A DNA stretch of 64,000 nt, taken from assembly GCF_029784135.1 (NCBI RefSeq), contig NC_073746.1, positions 147,626,556 to 147,690,555 of the forward strand, read 5' to 3'. The notes beneath the pieces are model-generated. The model saw nothing but the letters and a program-made list of their open reading frames with translations. It did no database searches and was not told where the DNA came from. The translations under genes and the position numbers were made by a program. This DNA is from Toxorhynchites rutilus septentrionalis (taxonomy: Eukaryota; Arthropoda; Insecta; Diptera; Culicidae). The stretch's first letter is position 1; every line of letters starts with the position of its first letter. This document shows positions 43,072 to 54,738 of the stretch, one piece after another.

Positions 43072-44695
43072 ACTCAAGAACTAATCAAGCAAATGGAGTC
43101 CAATTAGGAATGTGAGGGTTTTTGGATACGAGAATTGTTTCTATGATGGTTCCTCTTGTGGAATGGAGAGGGGGTCTCATAAAAATATTACACATATTCC
43201 AACCAAACATAACAATTGAAAATTTTCGGAAAACTCTGAAGGAAAATGGGAAAGCTCTGAAAATTCCAGCCCCATATGTTCTACAATTACATAGTGACAA
43301 GCGTTGTTAGTCTATTTGATGTTCGCGCTAACGAAATTGATCTTTGTTTGGAAGTGGAAATGGGCTTAGGGAAGTGGAAATGGGCCTTCTTTATTCTATC
43401 ATATAGTCTAAATCAAATATTTATTCCATGTAACGACGAAACATGTTATTTGAAAGTGGTTTAAAAAATCATGAACGAGAATTGCGTCTGAAAATAATCT
43501 GATATTATAATGACGAGTTTTGGTAGAAGTACTAGGAATTTTATAGTAAAAGATAATTTCAATGGGTCGATTAGAAGATCAATCAATGAACAGTTCTACG
43601 ATTGGACCCATGAACGTGCGCTTAGTAAGAAAATGTAATTGTTTGAAGGTATTGATAACAAAAAATAAATTTTGGGTGGGTAAAGTATCCCGGGTCAGCT
43701 AGTAATTGATAAAATTAATAGAATTGTAACGTAAAAATTATGTACATTTTATCTTCTGATGCTCATTTGACATGAAGTTACAGCCTTACAAAAATCTTTA
43801 AAAAATTTCTATATGTTGCAAAGTGTTGTTAAGCTCGAACACAATTCAAACATTATATGTCTCAAAAACACTGCAAACTACAAAGTCGATTTCTTCTCCC
43901 CCGGATCCGGTCGTTTCTATTACCAACCTTAATCCAGTACGAGGTGTCTGCAAATATGACATGTTCGTCTGGCATGAAGTACGCATACGAGTCGTACAAG
44001 GCTAAACAATAACCGCCTCCCGCCCCACCTTTCCAGTTTCATCAACAAGTAGATATGTGTACTGCTTCTTTTCAAGTCCATTTTTGCGCTCAGACTGCAC
44101 CACCTTCGTTTACTGAAAAATGCTCACTCTTGAGGCCATTCTGCGCTGGATAGCACTCTAAGTGTTGCTGTTCATGATCTCTCTGTCCGACGCCTGTGTG
44201 TCTTTCCTTCCGATGCAGAAATGAACCCTCACTGCAGGGATAACATCTTATTTCCCTCAGCAAAAGTTGGGACGGTGCGCACATAGTGCAATAAACTTTG
44301 CTACATTTTCCGGGATAAAAAACTAGCCAGAATACACAGGCGGGTGTGTACATAATAATCTACCACATCCTCTTTGGGAGCGCTTCCATCCGGAGATGTT
44401 GGGGGAGATGCCTACCGGAGTGTCTTCAAGCCCATGCTCAAACACTCAGCGTTTCGATAATTAACCTTGGTTTATTCATGCGCCCGTCTCGACAGAATAT
44501 CTGTTTATGCTTTTCCTCGTTGTTTGCCTTTCTTCACTTCCAATGTTCTGGATTGGGTCGGCAAGGAAAAGCAAAAAATGAATACACCCAAGACTTATAG
44601 ATGCAATCAGCAATCAGATTTGTTTGATATATGACAATCCGATACTTCCGAGAACTAGAGACTTGTTTCTTCGTAATATGTATAATTGTAGATAA
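43072..44695. other. Unassigned spacer
   Basis: About 1.6 kb without a recognised gene. The bases around 43670-43702 (GTATCCCGGGTCAGCTAGT) look like a repeat terminus, but I could not place them in a family. Confidence 0.35.
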
Positions 44696-44697
44696 TA

Positions 44698-45134
44698 CAG
44701 GGAAACTTCGATATAACGTACCCTCGTTATAACGTCACTCGATATAACGTACATTTTACCTCGATATAACGTACACATTTCCAAAGTGTAAAGGACATTT
44801 TTCTTCAATATTTTTTTCTGATAGAACAATGAATTATCTGTATTGTGATGCTAAAACAAGTTTTGTACCTTCAATCAGTCCCGAAATACAGCTGGTTTTG
44901 TGATTCCGGATTCTAAATGAATCTAGCTTCAATCAACAGTACGAAGGGAAACATAATGAGACAAGCTGGCTTCGTCTTCTGATTGAAGATATTCATTAAA
45001 TTTACTAAAACAGCAACACAATCATGTATTATAGACTACGTTTGTGAGTACTTTATTATGCTTCGATATAACGTACAATTCGATACAACGTACAATTTTG
45101 AAAGTGAAATGTACGTTATATCGAAGTTTACCTG
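44698..45134. mobile_element. Tigger/pogo-type MITE
   Basis: A 437-bp element between TA at 44696-44697 and 45135-45136. Inverted repeats CAGGGAAACTTCGATATAAC and CAGGTAAACTTCGATATAAC. TCGATATAACGTAC is repeated about five times near the two ends. CAG...CTG termini with TA duplication are typical of pogo/Tigger-derived MITEs. Confidence 0.85.
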
Positions 45135-45257
45135 TACTGCCATTCGTTTTATTCTTCATTTAGATATTTGTTATATTGATTTTCCAGCAAAGCGAATATA
45201 GGTATATTATTATAGGTGTTGAAGATTGAAAAAAACAAATCTATGTATCGGATATAC

Positions 45258-46545
45258 ATGGAACAAAAGGCTCGAGCGGCTACGTAAAACAGCGCGGAAG
45301 CTGTTCAATAGAGCTAAAATTAATTCGGATTGGTCTCAATATAGGAGGGCCCTAACCTAATATAACAGAGAACTAAGACGATCTAAACGAAAATCTTGGG
45401 TAAATAACTGCGAAACCATTGAAAGTACCCCAATCGTTGCAAGACTAAGCAAGACTCTTGCAAAAGACCACTCGAACGGGCTGGGTTCCCTCAAAAAGGA
45501 CGACGGTTCGTTCACAAAATCTCCCTCAGAAGTATTAGGCTTACTGATGAAAACTCACTTCCCGGGATCTACATCGATTCATTCTGATACCAGTCCTAGC
45601 TACAACCGCGACATGAAATGCTCTCGAAGGTATTCTCAAAGTGCAAAGGATGTCGCAAAGATAGTTGCTGGAATGGTTTTCACGAGGGCCAGAGTAGAAA
45701 GCGCGGTGAGATCCTTTCAACCATACAAATCCGCAGGTGCAGATGGAATTTTTCCAGCCCTGATTCAAAAAGGAGAATCTAAGCTGATTCCATCTCTAAT
45801 CGAGATTTTTAAGGCAAGTCTGATACTAGAGCACATTCCTTCCACATGGAGACTCGTTAAAGTGGTCTTCATTCCAAAAGCTGGGAAACGTGATAAATCA
45901 CTCCCAAAATCATTCAGACCAATTAGTTTATCATCAATACTGCTGAAAACTATGGAAACAGTATTATATGAATACATAAAGTCTGTATTCATGTCCAAAT
46001 GCCCTTTATCTAAATACCAGTTTGCCTATCAATCAGACAAATCCACAGTCACAGCGTTACACACGCTTGTGACTAAAATTTAAAAATCTCTTTCGTCAAA
46101 AGAAACTGCATTATGTGCGTTTTTTGATATCGAAGGGGCTTTCGACAATGCTTCTTATGTATCATTGGCACAGGCTATGAGAAGAAGACATTTCGGTGAC
46201 TACATAGTCGAATGGATCAAAGGCATGCTCACAAATAGACAAATCACCCCGAAGCTGGGTGGGTCGTCGACATCTGTGATTGCAACGAAAGGTTGCCCAC
46301 AAGGAGGGGTTCTATCACCTCTACTTTGGTCACTGGTGGTTGACGACCTTCTGATTAGCTTGGAGGCGAATGGTTTCGAAACCGTGGGTTTTGCTGATGA
46401 TTTAGTCATAATGGTACGTGGCAAATTCAACGATGTGATATCGAGCAGGATGCAGATGGCCTTAAACCTTACACAATCATGGTGTATCAAAGAAGGTCTG
46501 AGCATAAATCCCTCAAAAACAACAATTGTTCCTTTCACCACCAGT
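45258..46545 (+). pseudogene. LOA LINE ORF2, reverse transcriptase part
   Basis: Reads LERLRKTARKLFNRAK at the start, then MKTHFPGS, GADGIFPAL (near 45745), RPISLSSILLKTME, a TAA at 46081, CAFFDIEGAFDN, GCPQGGVLSPLLW and the catalytic FADDLVI near 46393. A second stop lies near 45358. All three RT catalytic Asp residues are present but the frame has at least two stops. The EN domain is missing by 5' truncation. Confidence 0.8.
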
Positions 46546-46661
46546 TAGCGCTCAACTTCCGAGTCGATCAGTCGATGTTCTTTAGACGAGAAGATTTTGG
46601 AAGTCGATCACGGACTATTTTATACGGTTTTTTGTCGTTTCCTCGAGACGTCGCATTTGCG

Positions 46662-47712
46662 ATGCCGCGCCGCGAAAATTCATTTCGCGTCGACTATTCG
46701 CAGTTCCCGAAGTTGCTTTCCCATGATGAAATCCATAATTTCGCGAGAAAATGTTCTCCAGCTTCAGCCAAGCAGACGGCTTGGATGTACATTCGTGAAA
46801 GTCAACAACCTCCAACTAGCCGAGAAGATAGTGGAGCAACACGACAACAAGCACGAGTTCGTATTCGACGGAAAGTCATACAAGCTAAGAATTACGATGG
46901 AGGACGGTGCGGTAGAAGTCAAATTGCTTGAGCTACCAGAAAGTGTCACCAATAAAGAAGTTGCTAATTTTCTTGCCGAGTACGGTGATGTTATTAGTGT
47001 TCGTGACCTACTATGGGATGACCGTTTCAGCGTCTTTGGTGGTATTAAAACCGGAGTTCGTGTTGCTCGAATGGTAGTCATGAAGAACATACCATCCCTC
47101 GTGACGATCCAGGGCGAAGAAACTGCAGTGGGTTATAAGGGGCAGCGGCAGACCTGTCTACACTGCCATGAATTTGCACACATTGGTATTCCATGTGTGC
47201 AAAACAAAAAACTGTTGGTACAGAAGCTCGCAGCAGACCTGTCGTATGCAAGCGTGACGAAGAGTAAACCATCTCAACCACAACAGACTAAACCATCCAA
47301 CCAACGTAAACTGTCATCAGTTTCCTCAACACGGATAACGAAGGACCCGCGTGTAGACGGATCAAGCGATATATCGGGTCAAAAATTAAATCTCCTTCGA
47401 GTAAGTGAGACACAAGATACATGTTCACAACCACAAAAGAATAACACGATGCCACCCCCCGCTGCCCCTGCGACAACGATCAATTCCACAACACACGCTG
47501 TAGTACAACTCTCGCCAATCACGATCTCGAACGCCACCACATCGCATCGCAGACCCGATGGCAACGAAACGGATGGCTCGCAAACATCTCAATCCTCGAA
47601 CACTCGACGCCTGCGTAGACAACCGCCGGGCAAGAAAATGCGTCACTCCGTAGAAAATATCAGTATCAGCGATCACAAACACGTCAGAATCTCCGACGAA
47701 GAAATATTATAA
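46662..47712 (+). pseudogene. L1/Tx1 LINE ORF1, one frameshift
   Basis: ATG 46662 opens MPRRENSFRVDYSQFPKLL, the expected N-terminus; near 46745 the frame must shift by one to continue as RENVLQLQPSRRLGCTFVKV, then KLRITMEDGAVEVKLLELPE and a single zinc knuckle (CLHCHEFAHIGIPC) near 47155. The C-terminal third is Ser/Thr/Pro-rich. The protein should bind the element's RNA. One repairing indel separates it from an intact frame, so either a recent mutation or a sequencing error is possible. ORF2 starts 2 nt after its stop. Confidence 0.78.
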
Positions 47713-47714
47713 GA

Positions 47715-50700
47715 ATGGAGAACGTCAGCTGTAATATTGCAACGATAAACATCAACACCATCACCAACCAAACCAAGTTAAACGCCCTTTGCACATTTGT
47801 TCGCTCAATGGAGTTGGATATTGTGTTTCTACAGGAGGTTGAAAACGAACAGCTCGTCTTGTCCGGCTATAACGTTGTCTGCAATGTCGACCATGCGAGG
47901 AGAGGAACGGCAATTGCTCTGAAAGATCACATCAAATTCTCACACGTAGAGAAGAGCCTGGACGGCAGACTACTCGCACTCCGTGTGCACAACACTACAT
48001 TTTGTAATGTGTATGCTCCATCTGGTTCTGTTCTTCGGGCAGAAAAAGAACGCTTTTTCAACAACACCATCGCTTATTATCTTCGTCACCATACCGACCA
48101 TACTATCTTAGGTGGCGATTTCAACTGTATTATCCGACAATGCGATGCGACTGGACAAAACTCGAGTCCAGCTCTCAAAACAACCGTTCAACAGCTACAT
48201 CTGCATGATGTGTGGCTACAGCTTCGTCCACGAGAGATGGAGTACACATATATCACACACAACTCGTCGTCCAGGCTCGATCGGCTCTACGTAAGCGATG
48301 GTCTCCGAGAACAGCTGAGATCAACATCTGTTCATGTATGCTGTTTCTCGGATCACAAAGCAGTCACTGCGAGAATTTGCCTTCCTCTCCTTGACAAAGC
48401 GCATGGTCGTGGCTTTTGGTCCCTCCGTCCCCATCTCCTGACTACAGAGAATATAAACGAGTTCCAAATTCGGTGGCAGTATTGGACTCGCCAACGGTGG
48501 AATTATCCATCATGGATGGAATGGTGGCTGTCGTGCGCTAAGCCTAAAATAAAGTCATTTTTCCGATGGAAGTCCAAAATAGCTTTCGACAACTTTCATC
48601 GGGAACAACAACGTCTGTATCACCTACTACGGCAAGCGTACGATAGCTATCAAAACAACCATGCCATGCTCACCACTATCAATCGGTTAAAAGCAGAAAT
48701 GCTAGCACACCAACGATGTTTTTCCGAAATGTTCGTGAGAATAAACGAAACCTTCGTTGCTGGTGAGCCGTTATCGACCTACCAGTTGGGCGAGCGTGTG
48801 CGTCGAAAAACCGTCATCGAGCGTTTGCGAAATGAGAGAGGCGAAATTATCGGAGATTCTACTTCGATACAGAATCACATGGTCGAATATTTCACGAATC
48901 TTTACGCACCAGGGCATGTAGAAGAGGGAGAAGGAGGTTCTTTCCAATGTGACAGAATCATCCCCGAGCAGGATGCCGTAAACGAAGCCTGTATGAATGA
49001 CATTACCACTGCTGAGATATTTTCAGCCATCCGCACAAGCGCATCGAAGAAATCACCTGGGCCAGACGGGCTGCCGAAGGATTTTTTTCTGCGTACATTC
49101 GATGTAATACACCGTGAGTTAAACCTTGTCATCAATGACGCAATCAGGTCAAACTTTCCATCCCAGTTCGTCGATGGAGTGATCGTGCTGGTCAAGAAGC
49201 GAGGCGGGGGAGACGACGCGCACTCCTACCGACCAATCAGTCTGATAAACTACGACTACAAAATTCTCTCTCGTATTTTGAAACGGCGGCTTGAAAATGT
49301 GCTTCAAGCCCATGGTGTTTTGACTGGTTTGCAAAAATGCTCAAACGCGGAGCGCAATATCTTCCAAGCAACACTAGCTTTGAAAGATAGAATTGCACAG
49401 CTGAAAGCAAGCAGACAGAAAGGGAAGCTGATCTCTTTTGATCTCGATCATGCTTTCGATCGAGTGTACCATGAATTTTTATTTAACACGATGCGAGCTT
49501 TGGGATTCAATTCAGCGTTTGTGAACTTGCTTTCGCGTATAGCAGCAACCTCTTCCTCCCGCTTGCTCATCAACGGACATCTCTCCGCTTCGTTTCCAAT
49601 CCAACGATCTGTTCGTCAAGGGGATCCGATCTCCATGCATCTTTTCGTGCTCTACCTTCATCCTCTTCTGCGGCGATTAGAACAAGTGTGTGGAGCAGAT
49701 CTAGTTATCGCTTACGCAGATGACATCAGTGCCATTGTATCCAGTGTCGATAAGCTCGATGCAATGCGAAACTTATTCCGGCGTTTTGAAAGAGTGGCAG
49801 GGGCACGCCTGAATGAAAACAAAACCATCGCAATCAACGTTGGCTGCGTGAACGATCCGATAAATGTTCCGTGGCTTCGCACAGAAAACACCGTTAAAAT
49901 TCTTGGAGTGTTTTTCGAGAATTCGATACGGTGCATGATGAAGACGAATTGGGACCTACTTGTGTCCAGCTTCTCGCGCTTAGTTTGGCTGCATTCATTA
50001 CGCAGCTTATCGTTACACCAAAAGGTAACGCTGCTAAACATTTTTATTTCGTCAAGAATGTGGTACATGGCAGCAAATTTGCACCCAATGGCAGTTCACG
50101 TGGCGAAACTGACGGCCACTATGCGAAGATATCTTTTCCGTGGTACATGTGCAACCATTCCAATGGAGCAACTAGCGCGTCGACGGGAGGATGGTGGCCT
50201 CAACCTGCAATTGCCAGCGTTGAAATGTAAGGCGTTGCTTATCAACCGTCACTTACACGAAATAGTTTTCCTTCCCTATTATAATTCCTTCCTCTCCCAA
50301 ACAAACGTCCCCCCGTCAGATCTTCCCTGTCTAAAGCTCATTCTGAACCACTTCCCAACTTTCCCCTTCCAAATTCGACAGCAGCCTACCGCCAGTCTCA
50401 TCCATCGATTCTTCGCCGAACGAACAGCAAAACCAAAAGTTGAAACAGCGAATCCTACAACTAACTGGCCCCGGGGGTGGAAGAATATCACTGCTCGGGA
50501 CTTATTACCTTCACAACGCAGCATTCTATATATCTGGACAAACGAAAAATTTTCACACCGACGACTGATATTTGCTATGACAAGAACGTACAATGAAATG
50601 TGTTTACACTGTTCTGCGAGTATTGAGACAATAGAACACAAATTTTTCGGCTGCTCGAGAGTACGAGACGCTTACAATGTGCTACAGCAAAAGCTGCAAG

Positions 50701-50885
50701 TGGTAACTGGCAGACAACGCATTCTTCAATTCGACAATCTCCTTCGGCCCTCACTGGAGGGGATAGCAGCGAATGAAAGAACTCTAATAATGAAATTGTT
50801 ATTGATATATATCACCTTCATTGATAGCAGCAATGATAGGATTGATATAGATGAATTAAAATTTAATTTTGAAGTCGAGGTTTAA
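47715..50885 (+). CDS. L1/Tx1 LINE ORF2: endonuclease and reverse transcriptase, intact
   Basis: A 1056-codon uninterrupted frame. Endonuclease: TININTITNQTKL (Asn motif), FLQEVE, LGGDFNCII, SDHKAV at about residue 210. RT: SPGPDGLPKDFF near 447, YRPISLINYDYKILS, ISFDLDHAFDRV, RQGDPIS, IAYADDIS near 665, KILGVFF. A C-terminal Cys/His motif CLHCSASIETIEHKFFGC lies near 965. ATG 47715 is 2 nt after the ORF1 stop, the expected spacing for reinitiation. The product would nick target DNA and copy the RNA in place. All catalytic residues I can check are present, so retrotransposition competence is plausible. Confidence 0.88.
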   Translation: MENVSCNIATININTITNQTKLNALCTFVRSMELDIVFLQEVENEQLVLSGYNVVCNVDHARRGTAIALKDHIKFSHVEKSLDGRLLALRVHNTTFCNVYAPSGSVLRAEKERFFNNTIAYYLRHHTDHTILGGDFNCIIRQCDATGQNSSPALKTTVQQLHLHDVWLQLRPREMEYTYITHNSSSRLDRLYVSDGLREQLRSTSVHVCCFSDHKAVTARICLPLLDKAHGRGFWSLRPHLLTTENINEFQIRWQYWTRQRWNYPSWMEWWLSCAKPKIKSFFRWKSKIAFDNFHREQQRLYHLLRQAYDSYQNNHAMLTTINRLKAEMLAHQRCFSEMFVRINETFVAGEPLSTYQLGERVRRKTVIERLRNERGEIIGDSTSIQNHMVEYFTNLYAPGHVEEGEGGSFQCDRIIPEQDAVNEACMNDITTAEIFSAIRTSASKKSPGPDGLPKDFFLRTFDVIHRELNLVINDAIRSNFPSQFVDGVIVLVKKRGGGDDAHSYRPISLINYDYKILSRILKRRLENVLQAHGVLTGLQKCSNAERNIFQATLALKDRIAQLKASRQKGKLISFDLDHAFDRVYHEFLFNTMRALGFNSAFVNLLSRIAATSSSRLLINGHLSASFPIQRSVRQGDPISMHLFVLYLHPLLRRLEQVCGADLVIAYADDISAIVSSVDKLDAMRNLFRRFERVAGARLNENKTIAINVGCVNDPINVPWLRTENTVKILGVFFENSIRCMMKTNWDLLVSSFSRLVWLHSLRSLSLHQKVTLLNIFISSRMWYMAANLHPMAVHVAKLTATMRRYLFRGTCATIPMEQLARRREDGGLNLQLPALKCKALLINRHLHEIVFLPYYNSFLSQTNVPPSDLPCLKLILNHFPTFPFQIRQQPTASLIHRFFAERTAKPKVETANPTTNWPRGWKNITARDLLPSQRSILYIWTNEKFSHRRLIFAMTRTYNEMCLHCSASIETIEHKFFGCSRVRDAYNVLQQKLQVVTGRQRILQFDNLLRPSLEGIAANERTLIMKLLLIYITFIDSSNDRIDIDELKFNFEVEV

Positions 50886-50951
50886 AACAATTATGTAAAT
50901 AATTTTTAATGAACAAACAAACGACAAATAAACGTATTATTGAAAAAAAAA

Positions 50952-52195
50952 TTAGTATGGTGGTCAAAGACTAAGGAGAATGTAGCTACAAAAAAGCTAA
51001 ACAAACTCCAACGACTGGCATGCGTTGCTGTAACAGGAGCAATGCGAAGCACACCCTCAAAAGCATTGGAGGCTATCCTTCACTTGTTACCTTTGGGTCA
51101 ACATGTTCAGCTGGAGGCTAATAGAAGCGCTCAAAAGCTAAAAAGATATAAAAAAATATTAGACGGGGACAAAACTGGTCACTTGAGCATCCTGAATCTC
51201 TTACCCGTTGGACCAACCTCAGAGATGAACAGCGATTGGATGGAACCAAGGACCAATTATGACATTCCATACAGAGTGATCGAACTTTCTCGTTCAGTAT
51301 GGGATGAGGGTGGTCCCGATGTTCGTGATGGTTCAATCCTGTTCTATACCGATGGGTCGAAAATGGGTAACAGAACAGGTGCTGGAGTGTATGGTCCCAG
51401 AATAAACATTTCTGTAGCTATGGGGAACTGGCCAACAGTTTTCCAGGCAGAAGTAGCTGCAATAATAGAATGTATAAATGTCTGCCTTAAAAGAAATTAT
51501 AGACATGCTAACATTTGCATCTTCTCAGACAGTCAAGCAGCACTTAAAGCCCTCAATGCTTTCAAGTGCTATTCAAAAATTGTCTGGGAATGCATTTGCC
51601 TTTTACGACAACTGTGTCAGAGAAGTTCGGTACAACTGTACTGGATTCCTGGCCATTGCGGTATAGAGGGAAATGAACAAGCAGATGAACTCGCAAGACG
51701 CGGCTCAAGTTCACCCTTCACTGGTCCAGAACCATTCTGTGGAATTTCTGAATGTGTGTTGAAGAGTGAGCTGAAGAAATGGGAAGACCGGGAAGTAATG
51801 GCCAACTGGATGGCTGTACAACTCAACCAGTCAAAAAAATTTATCACGCCGAGTATTAAAATTACTCAACAATTGCTGAGTCTTAATAAGAAAGACTTCA
51901 GCACATTGCAGGACATTGTCCGAGTAAATACCATCTCAAAAACATAGGTTTAGTGCAAGATGATATTTGTCGCTTTTGTAATGCCGAAAGCGAAACCTCG
52001 GAACATTTGCTCTGCAAATGCGGAGCACTAACAAGACGCAGGCTTCAACACCTTGATAAGGCTATTCTGGAGCCCAAGGAAGTTTGGTCTGTGTCGCCGA
52101 TCAGGACTATAAATTTTATCAAACAGATTATTCCTGATTGGCACCTATCTCGCTATAGCTTTCAGTCTACTTCATCAACAATAAGCAGTAGATAA
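50952..52195 (+). pseudogene. LOA LINE ORF2, RNase H and C-terminal zinc motif
   Basis: Resumes with LVWWSKTKENVATKKLNKLQ and RLACVAVTGAMRSTPSKALE, the usual RT-to-RNase H linker in LOA elements. RNase H is complete: FYTDGSK, FQAEVAAIIECI, FSDSQAALKAL and HCGIEGNEQADELAR. A single frameshift near 51925 leads into CRFCNAESETSEHLLCKC, the C-terminal zinc motif. The stop is at 52193-52195. Confidence 0.82.
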
Positions 52196-52280
52196 GCTTG
52201 AAGCGTAGTACAAAAAATGGGGCATACCACAATAGTTCAAACTAATGGACGCAGTGGTTCACACCAACAAGGAAAAAAAA

Positions 52281-53472
52281 ATCCGATATACATTACAGAA
52301 TTTTATGCTTATTTTGAGACCATTGTATCTGTTGGAGAACGCTATAAAGTATAATAAGATTGGTGCTACCGGGCACAGATAAGAGTAGCAAAATCGGGCT
52401 GTTCAGGTAATTGCAAAATTCTCATACCATATCTCCAGCTCGCACAAGAAATGATCCACAATATGAAATAGGAACAATAGTCAGTTGTAATACAGAACTC
52501 ATACGAAACGGACGCGTTGTTAATCTCTCTCGTCATCGGTCAATAAACGATCTTATGGATATTACATCCGAGTAGTCGTTCCGCGTGTTTTCTTTTTCGT
52601 TAACCGGAAAACCGGAAATTGTGGTCACCGCGTTGACGAACAGTATCAGCCTTATTTTTACCATAACCCAATGCCCGATTTTTTCCCTGAATCAGCAGTA
52701 TTTAGTTCGTCAGTATCAGCCGAAAAGTCCAGGGTTCCTCCAAAATTTTTACGACATCAAACACCATGGTTTTGGGATAATTCAACAATTCATCCTTTTT
52801 TCTCTACAACAGTTGCATCATATTGCTAAACACTGTGCAACTGAATTTCTCATTCCATTTTCTCTATCAATTTACAAGCATCAGACACACCCATCAAACC
52901 AATTTCCACAAGGATAACAATCGCACATTAATATTCAAAGCACGATGGCGATACACTCCGTACATGATAGTCGAGGGTCAAAGAAGTGTCAACTATGTTG
53001 CACAATCTAAAAAGTTATGGGCGAATGTTTCACGGAATCGGTTACGTGATACTGTCGGTCAATAAATGGTTCGGGAGGCCAATGGAAAGATTTCTTTGTA
53101 GCGTGAAAAGGGTGGTAAAAGAGTATCTTGACTTCAAGCGCACTTCACCTGGTAACTCTCCGAGCTTGAAGTTGATCCCGTCATCTCAACGCGAATATCT
53201 TAAACATCAACTTTGGTAATTTGTTGCTTCTTCTGGTGATTTCACACCCACGCTTTCCACCCGCCCTTCCTTTCTTAGAAAAGCGTTGGCCTTTAATCTT
53301 TCTGGTCTCGATATCAGGATGAAGTCTAACTTTATTTATTTTATTCAATTTATTCTGAATTGCCACATTTTTCTTTCAAGTCTAACCATCAAAATTCGTA
53401 TAACAATATTTCTTTCAAGCTTTCTTCAAATCCGAATTGTTTTCAATAATTTGCCTCCGTCATCCAAAAATA
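52281..53472. other. Unassigned spacer
   Basis: About 1.2 kb with several short open frames but no domain I recognise. Confidence 0.4.
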
Positions 53473-53735
53473 TCATCCGGACAAGGATGTGGTGTTTTAC
53501 CCGGACCCGGTCTCTGCTCACTACGCGAAAAAGTCGCTGGGGGAGATGAACCGCATGAAGATAGATGTTATTCTGGAGTCAGCCTACTCTCCGAACGTCC
53601 TCCAGCTGCCGCCCATCGAGAATTCCTGAACAAATCAGAAGCGGAGAGTCTACTCGAACAATTTAGTGGATAAAACAGGAGGAACTAAAGAATAAAGCTA
53701 AGAAAGAACTGAGAAACATGCCAACAAGTATGGGA
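53473..53735 (+). pseudogene. DD37E-type transposase fragment
   Basis: Reads HPDKDVVFYPDPVSAHYAKK, then KIDVILESAYSPNVLQLPPI and E, with exactly 37 residues between the Asp of FYPD and that Glu. After frameshifts it continues as RRVYSNN and ELKNKAKKELRNMPTSMG, the family's C-terminal region. The N-terminus and first catalytic Asp are missing. It is a different, older lineage than the element at 19615. Confidence 0.75.
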
Positions 53736-53740
53736 GAAGT

Positions 53741-54186
53741 GTGTAACACGCACCCGCACCCCCTAATAAAGGCAACAACTACGTCAGTTCGTAGATTAGT
53801 TGGCCCTCAATTATCTGTAATCGTTCTGTATTTAAGATACCAAATAACAAAAGTGCTTCGAATTTTATTTTGTAAGGCGCCCAAATTTTATATTTTCCAA
53901 TCATACGGAGTTAAATGGCCCGGCAGAAGTACAATATGCTCTCAGAGACTATAAAGCTCAGAGAAACAGCTTGTATAAAGATTCAGCTTGTTGAGATATT
54001 CCATCAATCTATTCACTTCATGCCCACCAACGAAGAGAAGAAACCGTTTCTCCGGTGAGCTTGTTCTCCCAGTATTCGTGCATTGATTCTCCAGTCCGCA
54101 CTCTTTTTTCCTACATTGTCTGAGCACATAATATAGATGCCAGATGTTAAGACATGTTTTCGTTTTGAAGACATTTCACGCTTAAC
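53741..54186. other. Unassigned spacer
   Basis: No gene or repeat end recognised. Confidence 0.35.
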
Positions 54187-54414
54187 TTTTCAATAAGAGG
54201 TATCTGTTTTGATCGATTCTCTTTACTGACTTTCTATTCAATTAAGGCCTGGTATACAGATTTTGCGCCAGTTTTACCACATAGTTTGATAAACGAGGAT
54301 CCCTTCTACACTCCTGATCATCGAACAGATTAGGGAATGCTTTTCCGCTGAATTATTAACGATAGAGAATGTCGATGAAGAGAATCGATCAAAACAGAAA
54401 GGTCCCATTGAAAA
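54187..54414. mobile_element. GATCGATT-family MITE, copy A
   Basis: A 228-bp element whose ends pair over about 50 bp (TTTTCAATAAGAGGTATCTG against TTTTCAATGGGACCTTTCTG, then TTTTGATCGATTCTCTT on both). Related to the next MITE through the GATCGATT core. Confidence 0.7.
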
Positions 54415-54471
54415 ATATAGCGTTTTTTAATATTGTGAAAACATACTGAGGCCATTTCAAAGTATGTAAAA

Positions 54472-54738
54472 ACAATTGAGGGGCTTAGAATGCAAGGGGT
54501 ATAAGTGACTTGATCGATTTCTCTTCATTAACTTTTTCTTTATTTAATAACTCAACTGCAAAAACGTTCCAATTTAAGTTTGCTATAGAGTCCGATAGAT
54601 GAGGTTCTGACCTATCTTTCACATTGCCAAATACAGTACGGAATGTATTTGCAGCTAAGTTATGACCAAAAGAGAGAGTTGATGTAGAGAAATCGATCAA
54701 ATCACTTACACCCCTTTAATTCTAAGCCCCTCAATTGT
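54472..54738. mobile_element. GATCGATT-family MITE, copy B
   Basis: A 267-bp element with about 50-bp inverted repeats: ACAATTGAGGGGCTTAGAAT at both ends, then GATCGATTTCTCT on both. Its right half matches 14110-14196. Non-coding. Confidence 0.8.

Larger units (their letters stand above)
46552..50951 (+). mobile_element. L1/Tx1-type LINE inserted in the LOA LINE
   Basis: About 4.4 kb with short 5' UTR, ORF1 (one frameshift), an intact ORF2, AATAAA near 50928 and an A-run ending at 50951. RT style (RQGDPISMHLFVLYLHPLL, IAYADDIS) and the CCHC-bearing ORF1 fit the L1/Tx1 group. No target duplication could be found, in line with loss of host DNA at the site. Confidence 0.8.
45258..52280 (+). mobile_element. 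LOA-clade (Lian-like) LINE, interrupted
   Basis: A 5'-truncated LINE lacking its endonuclease: RT blocks at 45258-46545, then a 4.4-kb LINE insertion, then RNase H and 3' end at 50952-52280. The 3' UTR (ATAGTTCAAACTAATGGACG) and A-tail at 52271-52280 resemble Lian-type elements of Aedes. About 100 codons between the halves are missing, so the internal insertion came with a deletion or deletion happened separately. Confidence 0.8.

Noticed and set aside
43650..43705. Helitron end
   Set aside because: CCCGGGTCAGCTAGT looks like a terminus, but there is no 3' hairpin-CTRR structure or partner end.
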